A stretch of 64,000 nt of DNA, taken from positions 25,619,105 to 25,683,104 of the forward strand of contig JALGQZ010000013.1 in assembly GCA_023105745.1 (NCBI GenBank), read 5' to 3'. The stretch comes from Austropuccinia psidii. Its lineage: Eukaryota > Basidiomycota > Pucciniomycetes > Pucciniales > Sphaerophragmiaceae. Positions within the stretch are counted from its first letter, which is position 1; every line of letters starts with the position of its first letter. The notes beneath the pieces were generated by a model, which was not told the origin of the DNA, ran no database searches, and was given only the letters and a program-made list of their open reading frames with translations. Below are positions 1 through 11,247 of the stretch, piece by piece. The translations under genes and the position numbers were made by a program.

Positions 1-369
1 CCTTTAACAGATAGAGGAGACTTATCAGCAGTCTCTAAATCAGACCTATCAATAACAATACAGTAAAAACTCTGATCTAAAATTTCTGGTAAAATAAACA
101 CTAAGATTTTTTTTACTTTATTTTAATAAAAGTGATGATAATATATATATATGTTTTGGGTTTCTGTTATTTTAATAAAACTAATAAGTATATTTTTTTG
201 TTTATTTTTTTTAATAAGAATGATAAGAATATATATTTTTTTTTGGTTTAGGTTGATTATAAGGATTTTTTTTTTTGATATGAGTACTAATAATACGACT
301 ACTGGATTTGATTCTTTTAAATTTTTTTTTCTTTTTTAATACTGAGTTTTATATCAAGACCACTTTTCT
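1..369. other. AT-rich sequence without a recognisable gene
   Basis: The stretch is dominated by runs of T and by TTTTAATAA-like words. The only open frame (151-339) encodes a Phe/Ile-rich product that mirrors base composition. I see no protein motif, RNA gene or element end here. Confidence 0.6.
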
Positions 370-600
370 TTTAATAATACTAAACCACTGAGCAAGGCTA
401 CTGAGCTTTTCACTATGTTGATACTACTTTTATTCACTAATACTAAGATACTGAGCTTTCACTATGTTTATACTACTATTCTTCACTAATACTAAGCTAC
501 TGAGCAAGGCTACTGAGCTTTTCACTATGGTTATACTACTATTCTTCACTGATACTAAGCTACTGAGCAAGGCTACTGAGCTTTTCACTACTAAAACACT
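370..600. repeat. Tandem repeat, about 64-bp unit, four copies
   Basis: Four head-to-tail copies share the core CTGAGCAAGGCTACTGAGC followed by TTTTCACTATG and a TATACTACT segment. Copy 2 lacks the GCAAGGCTACTGAG part, and copy 4 runs into unrelated sequence near 580. Within each unit CTACTGAG occurs twice, so the unit itself carries a shorter internal duplication. No reading frame stays open through the array. It is a minisatellite. Confidence 0.8.
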
Positions 601-780
601 ACTACTTTTCTAGATATCCTGCTAGTTCAGGGATGGTTGTGATCCTGGATAGTGGGAACTTGTTCCATGATGATGGGAAAAATGAGGGAGAGAGGAACTG
701 TATTTATAACTTTTGGGCCTCCATAGAGCTTCTCAAAATAGGGTACTTAGAAAAAATCATAGTTGAGAGGTTTTAGCTAG

Positions 781-1560
781 TGAGACGTGTAGTTTTGGTG
801 TAGCAACGTGTTTGCTGAGAGAATTATGCTGGTGGTGATTTTTATTATCAAAATCATGTGATGTATTTGAGATAATTTGGCTGGTGAGATTTTCTTTTTA
901 TCGGAGTCATGTGCGGTCATTGAGAAAATATAGCTGGTGATGTTTTCTTGAAGGTGGGGAAAGTATTTTTTGTTTCTATTTTTACGTATGTTATGAGAGA
1001 ATTATGCTGGTGGTTCTTTTCCTTATCAAAATCATGTGATGTATTTGAGATAATTTGGCTGGTGAGTTTTTCTTTTTGCAAAGAAAGTGGAGAAAATACA
1101 GCTCCTGACAATTGAACTTTCTTCTAGTCATATGATATATATGAGAAAATTATGCTGGTGTTTCTGTTTCTTATCAAAATCATGTGATGTCTTCGAGATA
1201 ATTTTGCTGGTGACACTTTCATTTTTGGTGACTTTGTTACATATTTTCTGATAGAATTATGCTGGTGGTGCTTTTTCTTATCAAAATCATGTGATGTATT
1301 TGAGATAATCTGGCTGGTGAGTTTTTCTTTTTTGCCAAGAAGGTGGAGAAAATACAGCTCCTGACAATTGAACTGTCTTCTAGTCATATGATATATATGA
1401 GAAAATTATGCTGGTGTTTCTGTTTCTTATCAAAATCATGTGATGTCTTTGAGATAATTTGGCTGGTGATGTTTTCTTGAAGGCAGAGAAAGTATTTTTG
1501 TTTCTATTTTTTACGTATGTTCTGAGAGAATTATGCTGGTGGTTCTATTTTAGTGTTGTA
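781..1560. repeat. Degenerate tandem array built on ATTATGCTGGTG / TAATTTGGCTGGTG
   Basis: At least six copies of a block contain GAGAATTATGCTGGTG, then TTATCAAAATCATGTGATGT, then GAGATAATTTGGCTGGTGA. A higher-order duplication of about 240 bp is superimposed: 1065-1220 and 1305-1470 are almost identical, including the word ACAGCTCCTGACAATTGAAC. Open frames on either strand follow the repeat and have no protein signature. Nothing shows that it is transcribed. Confidence 0.75.
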
Positions 1561-1959
1561 TCATTTCATATGGAGGTTTTATCATTTCTATCAAGTTTGA
1601 TGCGTGTTATTATTACTAAGGAAGCATTTGTTCTTGGAAAATATATTGTAATTTTATGCATAGCCTTGAGGTATTTCTTCTTTCAATTGAATCAAGGTGG
1701 GGAAAATAAAGCTCTGATGCTGTGGTCCGTCTTCATATACCTTTATTTACATTAACTCCTTTTAATTGCATAATTTGTTATTGATGATGCAATAAGGTGG
1801 ATAAATTCTTTGATACTATACTGTTTTGATAAGATCTTGAGGCTGTGTATTGTATATTTCTTTTCAAAATTTGTAATTGTAATGTGTAAATCTGTTTTGT
1901 GTAATTCTTTTTATTATCATTTTTTTTCTTTTGTTTTATTGGTAAGCTTGAAACTGGCA
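1561..1959. other. AT-rich sequence, no gene seen
   Basis: Short open frames on both strands have no family resemblance. The minus-strand reading beyond 1960 is already outside recognisable Gag sequence, so the Ty3 relic to the right ends about here. Confidence 0.5.
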
Positions 1960-2073
1960 CTAATGGTATGGAATACCACAGCGGTCAAGAGGAGCCCTTT
2001 CTGTAGGAGTGAGAACAGCTGGAATTTTTTGGGATCTAGTGTTCTTTGCTGGGGGACTATGCTGAACTGGCAT
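1960..2073 (-). pseudogene. Gag N-terminus of an LTR-1 family Ty3 element, truncated
   Basis: The minus strand reads from ATG at 2073 as MPVQHSPPAK, then NTRSQ and AVLTPTERAPLD. The copy at 58884 starts with the same MPVQHSPPA, which fixes the start codon and the family. Gag forms the particle shell of Ty3-type retrotransposons. Only about 38 codons remain before sequence similarity is lost near 1960. It is preceded by its leader and LTR-1 (2818-3578), so this is the 5' end of a minus-strand element whose body is missing. Assignment rests on the internal match plus recall of rust Gag proteins. Confidence 0.7.
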
Positions 2074-2817
2074 TATGAACAGAAGTTGAATAAAAGAAAC
2101 TTGATGGTATTGAGAACAGAAATCAAAATTTGGCCAAATCAATCACAATAAAATCTTGATGAGTCTTGAGGAATCAATTCAATTCGTGAGGTGAAATCAG
2201 CTTCAATCAACAATAAATCAATTCAATCAATAATCAACAATAAATCAAATTCAAATCAAATATCAATAATCTTGAGTAAATCAACAATCAATCAATATTC
2301 AATCAATAAATCAGTGTCTTCAATATGAATCAAGGTCTTGAGGAATCAATCAATCAATTCAAAATCTTCAGAAATCAATTCAAATAAATTGATGATTCAA
2401 ATAAATCAATAATCAAAATCAATTCTTGAGGATCAATAAAATATCTTGAGAATTCAAAGTCAATTAATCCAATCCAAATGAAAAATCCTGAATTTCTGAA
2501 TCAATAAACCCAATGAATCTCAATGAATAATCCAATCAATTAAAGCAATCACTAATTCCTAAGTAAGACCTGAATGAGAACACAGAAAAAAAAATGATTT
2601 GATAAGATAAAATGAAGTTAATGAAATGGTCAGCAATTATTAAGAAAGAAAAAAGAATAAATTTTCATATAAATAAAATGAATGAGATGAAAATTGATGA
2701 GAGAGAAAATCATAATCATTAAGAATCATTAGATCATTAAAAAGTCATAATTGATGAATGAGAGAAATGATTATAAAAGAATGAAAATAAAGAATCAATA
2801 TGAGTTAATTAATCTAA
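2074..2817 (-). other. Leader (5' UTR) of the LTR-1 family Ty3 element
   Basis: Between the inner LTR end (2818) and the gag ATG (2073) the minus strand is AT-rich and full of TTGATT/TTATTGATT words. The second copy of the leader, 58190-58883 on the plus strand, has the same texture. Both start, directly after the LTR, with TTA(G/T)ATTAATTAACTCA. No reading frame is open. The conserved start is where the primer-binding site should lie, but it does not begin with TGG as a site complementary to a tRNA CCA end would. Confidence 0.65.
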
Positions 2818-3578
2818 TGTCACAGGGGCTCTTCAAAGTGAAGAGGACCTGGCACTCAGTAGACTGGGACTCACTTATGGAGGGCTCAAGGATATGGTAA
2901 GAAAGGATACACTTAAGAGTGTTAAATATGAATTACTAAAAGAATGAATCTAAGAAAGCAGCAACAAAAGAATAAGAATAAAAGAATAGAAGAGCCAACC
3001 ACAAACAAGTCCAAGTCCACTGTTTCAACCTGTCAGAATGGAAAGAGAAGGGTTAATAAGGATATGGCCACCCAACTCATACTGTACAGGCAAAGAGAGA
3101 AATGCCAAGACTAACTTAAAATCAAATAATTATAATACCCAAAATAAGGATAATAATAATTATAAAATAATAAATAAACTAAATTAATTAACTGGGGAAA
3201 AGTCCCCAGGGGGGAGAAAGAGGGGCTGGTATATGTGAAAAACACCAGCCCTGATCCAGAGGAAGAATTTTCATGAGAGGATTAAATTATTGAATTGAGT
3301 CTGGCCAATACAGGTCCTGTACAGCGGTACAGAACCTGTACAACACCTGTGGTGTATCTGAGTGATCATACAGTTTCATGCTGGCCTATTGAAACTGTAT
3401 TGGGTGAATCCAACCTGTAGAGGTATTGACAGGCTGTATTGATGTACCAAGCTGTATGCATGTTTCAGAATGAAGATTGCTGAAACTGAATGCTGATGCA
3501 GATACTGGATCTGCTGATTTGAGGTGTTTGAGTGGGTGTATTGATGAATACCCTTACCCCTGGTGAGTGGTTGTTACA
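2818..3578 (-). repeat. LTR-1, shortened copy (minus orientation)
   Basis: Read on the minus strand it starts TGTAACAACC at 3578 and ends GCCCCTGTGACA at 2818, matching the ends of the complete copies at 18560-20222 and 60916-62451 (TGTCACAACC ... CCCCTGTGACA). At 761 bp it is half their length, so its middle is missing. It directly abuts an LTR-2 segment at 3579 (CTCTAGGAGGG), which suggests insertion into, or recombination with, LTR-2. No target duplication can be shown because the other element end is missing. Confidence 0.75.
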
Positions 3579-4764
3579 CTCTAGGAGGGAGGATTTTACT
3601 ATACATAGAGCTCTTTTTACCTCTATTTCCCACTCAGATGCATCAAAAACATTGAATTAATACATCAAAAGGTAATAACTTCATTCTTTATATATAATTC
3701 TCTTATATTAGTAAAACATCATGTTGATTTGTATCAAATATATCAACATTGACATTATCAAACCATTCTTTCATTGTTTTTGTTGAAATTCTCTCTAAAA
3801 ATCTTCAATTCCACATAAAATGAAGAATATTTTGAATATATTTATTTTTTCCAGTAAAAAAATTTAAATAAGTGATATTTACATTATTTTTGTCTAAAAG
3901 TATTCAAAAGTATTGTATTAAGTGTTAAAAGTAGGGTATTTCATCTTTTTTTAATAATCTCTCTTTATTATTATTTTTAAGTATTCTTTTATGAATATAA
4001 ATAGTATTTATCTTAATGTTTATAATATTTCTCTTACAAATTGTTCTTTAATATAACAGAAAAATGGTCTAGGTGTTTATAGTTTGTTTTGAACAATAAT
4101 AAATTGCCATAAATATATCAATTATCAAATAATAATGTATTTAGTTTTATTAGTTTACTTGTATAATACTACTTATATTATTTCATTTGGTAAATAAATA
4201 AAGAAAATTACTCCATAATTATGATATTTCTTTATTATTATGATTATTCTTTATCTTATTTATTACCTTAATAAGGACTTTCATAGTACAACAAATAGAA
4301 TATTGGTAATATTAACATATTTTTCCATAGTCAAACCTTCCATTTGGGGGCCTGGCTGTGATATTTACTTTAAAGACCATTAAAAAAGATCCAAATTGGG
4401 TTTATCCAATAGTAAATTATATTTATAATTATTAAAATAATATAATAATTTTGTATTTATTGGTTTCAAAAGCAATTGAGGTATTTGGAAAGAAATTGTA
4501 ATTTCTTACATGTGGTTTCTCATATCTTTAGACTTTCAAGAACTCTCTTTGAAAGACTCTAGTAATCAAAAAAGATATATATAAATCAAAAGTAAATTCA
4601 TATTATTATTTAATTTTTTGAAAAAGAACCAACTTAATTTTCATTTTATCCGTAATAAATAAAGATACAAAAAAAAAATAAAAAAACATCTTAATTCATC
4701 TCTTTTATTCCATTTATTTAAAAAGATATAACATATTTACTTATTGCTTCATAGTCAAATGTTA
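3579..4764 (+). repeat. LTR-2 fragment (3' half)
   Basis: The segment begins inside the family at CTCTAGGAGGGAGG, the words preceding the TATA/CT-rich core at 31600 and, more diverged, at 57870; related cores lie at 24030 and 52970. It then carries CTCTTTTTACCTCTATTTCC. The AT-rich remainder matches the 5' LTR-2 at 52990-53950, including CAAAAGCAATTGAGG at 4470. It holds two copies of the terminal word CATAGTCAAA (near 4328 and 4752). The left half of LTR-2 is absent. Confidence 0.7.
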
Positions 4765-6400
4765 CAAATAGGATTTTTGGGAAAAGGAAAAGTTGCAGTT
4801 AATTAGCAACACCCAAAGAGGTTTGATATCCAAAAAAGAGATATGAATTAGTTCGATTACATACTTTCAGGAATGATCCAGGATCCATTGGGGTAGCAAT
4901 GGGTTTGAAAGCTTCCATACCACATCCTTCAAGTATTTCATTTATGCAAAGCTGTTCATAAAGATGGATATCAATTTTAAAACAGTAAAAAAAATTTATT
5001 CCCAGAGCTCACTGAACCTCAGAAATAATTTCCTTTAAAAATCCCTCTTATGTCCCTGTCAAAGGCTTCAGCAATTTCCAACCTCCACATATAAGTATGC
5101 AATGCATCCATATGATTTGAGAACAAGGTAATTTGGTCCCAATTAAGAGACACTTATTGGCTTGAATTGTTTTGAAAACAAGTTATCAAACACCAATGCA
5201 AGCATTTTATAAAACTTTGCGCTGTTTCTGAGTGCAAATGATGATTTAAAAATTTGCAGGAAGGTTCCAAGATTCATGTGCAAAAACTTCTGGATATCTC
5301 ATAGAGAATCTTTTTTCAGGTACCCTCTTCAGAAAAGAAGTACAAAAATCAATTTGATGGAGGTTATAATAATTAATGAAACCATGTGGTAACGTAAACC
5401 TAAGGGGGCAAGCATTTTCAACACCAAATAAGTCTTTTCAACATCAATTACCTAAATATGGGAACAACCCTGGACTCATATTGCCCTTCAAAAATCCCCA
5501 ATTTGAACTATGGAAAGGTTTTTTTGTGGTAACAAACCAGATCTTTAATCTTGATTGTATTCTATGCTGGGAGCCCCTTGACCAAGTCTTGAGTCTCCCT
5601 TTTAAGAATTCATATTAATGAAAGATTGAGAGTAAATTTTGGAAATTTTTACCTTGTATTGAGTCCCTAATTTGGAAAATTGACTTCACTCATTGGCCTA
5701 GTATTTGATTCATCAATATTATGAAAGATGTTCTTTGGTGCTTTCTAAGTAACTTCATAAATTAGCGAGCCTTGTTCTTGGCTTTTAGTGGTCAACTATC
5801 TAGGTTATGGTAAATCAATACTTATTTTGGAAATAGAAATTTTATATAAGTCTTTAGCCAATATTTTGAAAAATATGCACACTGTTTCAAAGAATCATTC
5901 AAGACTGGAGTCTTTGATATCAACCAAATTAGCTGACAGAAAATATTGTTTATTCTAGATCTTGTTTCTTTTGAAGCAGGAGTATCAGTATTAAATGCGT
6001 TGAAGGAGGAACATAAAGCTTTAAAAATTCTTTCTTCTAATGATTCTATCCCATCAAAACATCATAGATACGTTAGGAGTCATGAAGAATCTCAAATTTC
6101 CAAATATGACAGGGAGTACTTTTGAGTTTCCATGTATTGCAGAATGACCAAGAAAAAAGAACTCTTAATAAATGGGATATAACTTAAGTCCTATTTTTGA
6201 GTTATTAAAAAGTACATATACAACGCATACCGAAATATCAATTTTTCTCAGTTTGCTATGGTTTTGACACCTTTGAGAGCCGTAAATTAAGCAGAAAATA
6301 TCGCATCAATACTTATTTTATAACAAAAGTAGATTTGGGATAAATTCACAAATTATATTAGAAGTATTTATAAAACTGAACCTGATTCATGCATCACCAT
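4765..6400 (-). pseudogene. Ty1/copia pol relic (reverse transcriptase region)
   Basis: On the minus strand the segment near 4960-4840 reads CINEILEGCGMEAFKPIATP, the conserved stretch downstream of the copia RT active site. The active site at 5091-5080 reads YVEV instead of YVDD, so both catalytic Asp residues are gone. Reverse transcriptase copies element RNA into DNA. The region matches 32900-34700 over most of its length and has one copy of the 489-bp block that is duplicated there. Many stops and frameshifts break it. It is truncated next to LTR-2 at 4764, before RNase H. The right limit is approximate. Confidence 0.6.
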
Positions 6401-6514
6401 ATTAAATATGATTTTGAAGTGAGGATAAAATGTGATTATTGAAGATTCTAGCATCTATGCTGTGTGATTCCGACTGAATTATTAATTAATGTCAGAATGG
6501 GGTCCTGGCTCATT

Positions 6515-6568
6515 GCACCACCGGCAAACACCTGATGTTCATCCCCCCGCATCGCACAGTCGCATGAC
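6515..6568 (+). repeat. Left inverted end of the CACTA-like element
   Basis: GCACCACCGGCAAACACC, GATGTTCATCC and GCATCGCACAGTC here pair, in reverse complement, with GACAGTGCGACGC, CACATCACCC and CGGGGGTGTTGG at 13135-13183. The match is imperfect and gapped. This is a CG-containing island in AT-rich surroundings. Confidence 0.5.
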
Positions 6569-6815
6569 TAGTCAAATCCTCATAGCACATATTTTGACTT
6601 CAGCTTTCTTGTTGAATTAGCTTTTTTTTAATCTCTCGTAAAAATTTCTTCATCACTCACCTCTCTTCAATCTAAATTTCAATCAACCTTTTTTTTTATT
6701 TCTCCATTTTGCTTTGTCTCAATCCAAAATACTCCATGTCGTTATTCCATTTGGTTTCTTACTTTCTCAGGTATTTGGCAAGAAGAAACACAAAAGTTAG
6801 TCTTCAAGCCTTTCG

Positions 6816-9720
6816 ATGGAGCTCTGCACGTGCCCCAAATGTCAACACAACATCATTACCGATGCTGAAGGCCATACTCATCACGGACTATTTGTCCATT
6901 GAACTACTCGTGGAAGACATTGGGAAAAGTTTTTGAAACAAGATGACAAAATAAGTCAAATGAATCAAAAAAATTCATTAAAATCAATTCAACAAACAAT
7001 TATTTCATCCACCCAAAAGGAAAAAAATCAACTTCATATTCTGATGATGAATATGAAAGCCTACCAGAAAGACGTACTGAATACAAAATTATTTGTGTGT
7101 ACAAAATAGTAATCTCAGCGCTCAATAATTTGCTTATTGTTTATTTTAGTTTTAATTTATAGGTCTTATTATACGTTTTATCATGTGGCTCCGTTTAGTT
7201 TGTGGACTCAGCAAACTAAACTGCAAAAGAGTCAGGGATGATCTTGTAGAGATAATTTTATCAGTTTTTGGAAGATTTGGGCTCAATTGCCAGTTTGTTT
7301 CCTCCACCCCTCATGATGTCCAAACTATGAATAAGCGGTTGAACTTGGAGGCATCTTTTGAAAGATATGTTTGCTGTTTGAAATGTTTCTCATTGTATGA
7401 TATTGAAACAGCACCAGACGACTGTGGATATCAAGCTGCATCAAAGAGTCAACCATGTGGTGCAGAGCGTTTCAAATCAAACCCAGTATCAGGCGTGCTC
7501 AAAACACAGTTTTCTAGTGAAAAACAACAGAAAAATCGAATTCAAAATGATGGCCTTGTCTGACTTTCAGGGCAGCGTTGACCAAGAGTTCCGCATTCAA
7601 CATTTGTTACACAAAGCATAACGGAATGGCTGAAGTGGTTCTTCAGCTTACCAATGGTTGAAGAATCTATTGATCAATGGGCACATGACTTAAAAGCTCA
7701 AGATTCTGATTCTGTTCGTGATGTGCCTCAAGGACAAGTTTGGAAAAAACTTTTCTCATCCAACTCTACTGGTTCCAGACTTTACTTGGGGTTCTTACTG
7801 TTTATCAATTGGTTCAACCCACTCAAAAACAAACTTGCTGGAAATCAATTATCAATGGGTATTATTTCTCTTAATTGCCTCAATCTCCCTCCGTGTCTCC
7901 AATATCAAAGCAAATATACCTGCCTTGCAGCAATTATTCCTTCACCCAATCAGCCAACTATGATTACAATCAACAATGTATTAAGACCGATCATAGATGA
8001 GATTCATGAGCTTAATAATGGACTTACAATATCAACACCAGAGTATCCTCATGGACAGAAGGTAGTTGTGAAAGTAGTTACCCTGGTTGGTGCTATCGTT
8101 GCAGCTCACAAAGCTGCAGGCTTCAAATCACATTCAGCTAACAAGTCTTGTTTGTGGTGTGAAGTCAATGCATCTGATCAACATAAACTGAAATTAGGAC
8201 GTCCTCGCACAGGGCAGAAGGTTTTGGAGGCCGCAAACCAATGGAAAGACACCCTGTCCAAATTCAGCCAAGGGAAGGTGGCAATAAGGACAGGAGTTCG
8301 TTGGTCAAAGCTTAATCGGCTTCCTTACTGGGACCCAGTTCTCAATGTTAGTTTGGGGCTGATGCACAATTGGTTCAAGGGGGTTCTACAGCATCATTTC
8401 ATAAGCGGATGGGGATTTGATTTCAAACAAACAGAAACAAATGAAAATTCCGAAGGTATCAAATTCTCTCAGCAGTCACGAAGCGAAGATAGCGAGATGG
8501 TTACCAGCAATGAAATAAACAGAAGCTTTGAAAGCAATTATGAAAACTCTGGTTATCTTTCAGAAGATCTCAAGAAAAGGATTTGAGAGCGAGTTTGTGA
8601 AGTGATTGTCCCAAAAGGAGTCACACGTATACCACCATTGGTTGGTAAATACCAGATTGGAAAGCTAAAAGCAAGTGAGTGGCACTGCTTGTTTTAAGTT
8701 TATCTTCCATTGGTGTTTCTTGAAGCAATCTGGGAAATCGCAGTCAATGATTATACAGGAAAGTCATTGGAACTTCTTTTGAATTTCGGGGCGCTTGTGC
8801 AATGTACAAATATTGTTGGTTCAAGAGTTGTCAAAAAAGAAGATCCCCTAAGATTCTCCGAAAACTACAATACATATCAGAACACGTCATTAAACCTCTT
8901 TCCACAATGCCGGAATGTTCCCAACCACCATTATGTGATGCATATACCAGAGCAGCTACGATATTGGGGCCCCCCTATGGGAATTTCGGAATTCCCAGGA
9001 GAGCGTCTTATTGGTGAAATTCAAAACCTGAAATGCAATTTTTTGCCAGGTTTGTATTTCTCTATCACAGCAAATGTTTCTCTTTTTTTTGATTATTCTA
9101 TTTTGAAGCACAGGTTCAATGGAGGAGACTTTTATGTCAAAGTTCTGTCAAAGGCAAAGGCTAGAAGTCTTCAAAGATCAGAAAACTGATAACGAAGAAA
9201 AATAATTAAATAAAAATCTTGAATTTAATAACGAAACTTCTTTTGCATTATTGAAATACTTAAAACAAAGTCACCCAGACTTGCGTGACTATAGTATTCT
9301 CCCTCATCTTGATAATTCATTAGTACTTAAAAAGTTTGGAGGAAATTTGAAATCGATCAACTGGCTAACAGGCTTGAAACTATCAATGGAAGCTCCCAAC
9401 AACTTTGTCAAATTCAAGAGTGGACTCAACGAACAATTTGGAAGAATAAGGAGCATTTTGGATCTGAGTGATCCAAAAATTCATTCAGGTCCTTTGATAG
9501 TTTTGGAGGATTATGAGCTAGTAAACAACCAGCACAAGATTTTGACCAAGTTGAAATGTTTCTAAATGGATTGGAGCTAGCACATGTGGTACCAACTCAA
9601 TGACTGCTCTTTGTTCCGGTGAGTAATGTTTTGGGATGGGCTGCATAACTTCAGCTCCCAGCTTGGTCTTTAGGTAGCAGGAATATCAGCTTTCTTTTGC
9701 AATTTATAAATAAGCTTGTT
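6816..9720 (+). pseudogene. tnp2-type (CACTA/EnSpm) transposase relic
   Basis: The transposase would bind the element ends and catalyse cut-and-paste transposition in the nucleus. The N-terminal part from ATG 6816 carries MELCTCPKCQ (C-X-C-X2-C) with a stop at 6900. The block at 7183-7563 holds a second Cys motif, CCLKCF, and CGAERF. The longest frame, 7654-8586, contains SMGIISLNCLNLPP, CLWCEVNASD and YWDPVLNVSLGLMHNWFKG, typical of the fungal tnp2 family. 8710-9189 has PNHHYVMHIPEQL and SEFPGERLIGEIQ. A C-terminal part in another frame runs 9251-9565 and on to about 9720. In-frame stops lie at 6900, 7561, 7576, 8584 and 8696, with a frame change near 9205. Introns are likely near 7091-7160 and at 9050-9113. 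Family is recognised with confidence; function is lost. Confidence 0.8.
9050..9113 (+). other. Predicted 64-bp intron in the transposase relic
   Basis: Donor CCAG|GTTTGT and acceptor GCACAG|GTTC flank 64 bp of T-rich sequence. Removing it joins the frame ending NFLP to GSMEETFMSKFCQRQRLEV, which fits the end of this transposase domain, whereas reading through gives a nonsense tail. Retention of a spliceable intron shows that the copy derives from a genomic element rather than from a processed transcript. Confidence 0.6.
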
Positions 9721-9998
9721 GGTATTGAAACCACTTCCTTTTGAGGATGTAGGTCATAACTATTGTGCATTCTTGCTCAATGCAAAAGTATTTCAGAAAT
9801 GAATTTTTTTTACACTTTTTCTGATTAAGAAGAACAAACTTATGACTTTCTTATTCTTTGTCAAGCAGATATTCACAGGACCAAACATAAAAAAAACACT
9901 TTTGACAGCTATTTTTTTTGAGATAAAATGCCCAACAAATTTCACCAAGACTAAAAACCAACAATAAGATCATGGCCACCAATGAAGCATGACGTATT

Positions 9999-10633
9999 TG
10001 TTTAGATAAACAAGTCAGCATCTTCTACCAAAGTGCGCAAGACCCTTCTCATCATATACATTCTTCCAATTACAGTTGACATGTCACCACCTTGGTTTGT
10101 TGTAGCTATAGTACTATCTATCAATTCAATTAATGCACGCAGATCACGTGTTTGGTTTCTTTTTGCTCCATGATATATGGAGATGCTTCCTTTGTCTATT
10201 GAACAAACGTTTCTTAGACAAATCTTCTTGAATTTTTATGTGCAATGTGAGAAAACATACTTGATTTCCAATTTCCAAAAGCTGTCAATGTTCCCCTTTT
10301 TTCTTTTTCCGATAGAATAGGCTGTACTGTAACCAACACTGGAACCTTGAACAATGTGTGTTTCCAAACATAGTCATCCATCCATGCTTAACAAACAAAA
10401 TGATTAGTATTGGAAGTAAAAAATAAATACTTTTTTTAAATCAGCTCACCAAAGAATTTACATCCATCTTTTGAAAAGCGATTTTTTGCATCTTTTGGAG
10501 GGCAATGTAAATAAATTTGGTGTCTTTGATTTATACTCATTGCAGCAAGTGTTCGCTCATTGCAATCACAATATATTACCTTTGTGAAGCAGCCAGTTTC
10601 AGCTGAGAGGTTAACAAATCGAGTAAGAGGCAT
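9999..10633 (-). pseudogene. Second gene of the CACTA-like element, unknown function
   Basis: Exon 1 starts at ATG 10633 and includes CDCNERTLAAMSINQ, YLHCPP and FSKDGCKFF. An intron is predicted at 10449-10387. Exon 2 continues in frame with WMDDYVWKHTLFKVPVLV, QPIL and GTLTAFGNWKSSMFSHI, then meets stops. A frameshifted tail near 10070-9999 reads MSTVIGRMYMMRRVLRTL. I recall similar sequences as repeated hypothetical proteins in rust fungi but know no function, and see no catalytic motif; the Cys residues in CDCN, HCPP and DGCK could bind metal. It is convergent with the transposase, with about 280 bp between them. Confidence 0.5.
10387..10449 (-). other. Predicted 63-bp intron in the second gene
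   Basis: On the minus strand the donor is TTTG|GTGAGC and the acceptor TTAAG|CATGG. Splicing preserves the frame from GCKFF into AWMDDYVWKH. Its length and phase agree with the other short introns in this element. Confidence 0.55.
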
Positions 10634-11247
10634 TATTAAGTGTTGGAGTATATGAGCTGTATTTAATAATTTATATATATATCAAAACGTGTCTAGGTTT
10701 TTTTAAATGGATTTCTTATGTTGATCTTTTTCAGTTAAGTTATTTTGGGTGACTTTGCCCTTGTTAAATATTTTTTGTGTTTCTTTTCCCTTTGAATTCT
10801 GAAAGCCTTTCAGGAAAAAATACTATACAGTTTTTTTATTTTCTTAATTAATAAATACAGCCTATTTGAGAAATTCTAGGTAGATTGCATAATATTTATG
10901 CTGAGTATACAATTTTGAAATCCATTTTGTTTGGCTTTTAAACTCCCCAAAAAACAGATTTATTGACAAAGTGACTTTCCAAAAAGTCTACAATGATCAG
11001 ACACAAGTTAATGTTGAAAAATACTGTAACCGTGGTTTTATTACCGATCAATACAGCTCTCAAAATAAAACACTATGTATAAATTTCAAGAAATAAAAAA
11101 TGCAAGATACACAAAACACTATGAAAGCAAATGAATGTGTTTCAAAAAACACACTTTCTACTAAATGAGCAATTAATATTACCAACCCCTCTTCCACTCA
11201 TCCCCTGATGAGAAACTTGAGCCTCCAACAACAAATTCACTGGGATC

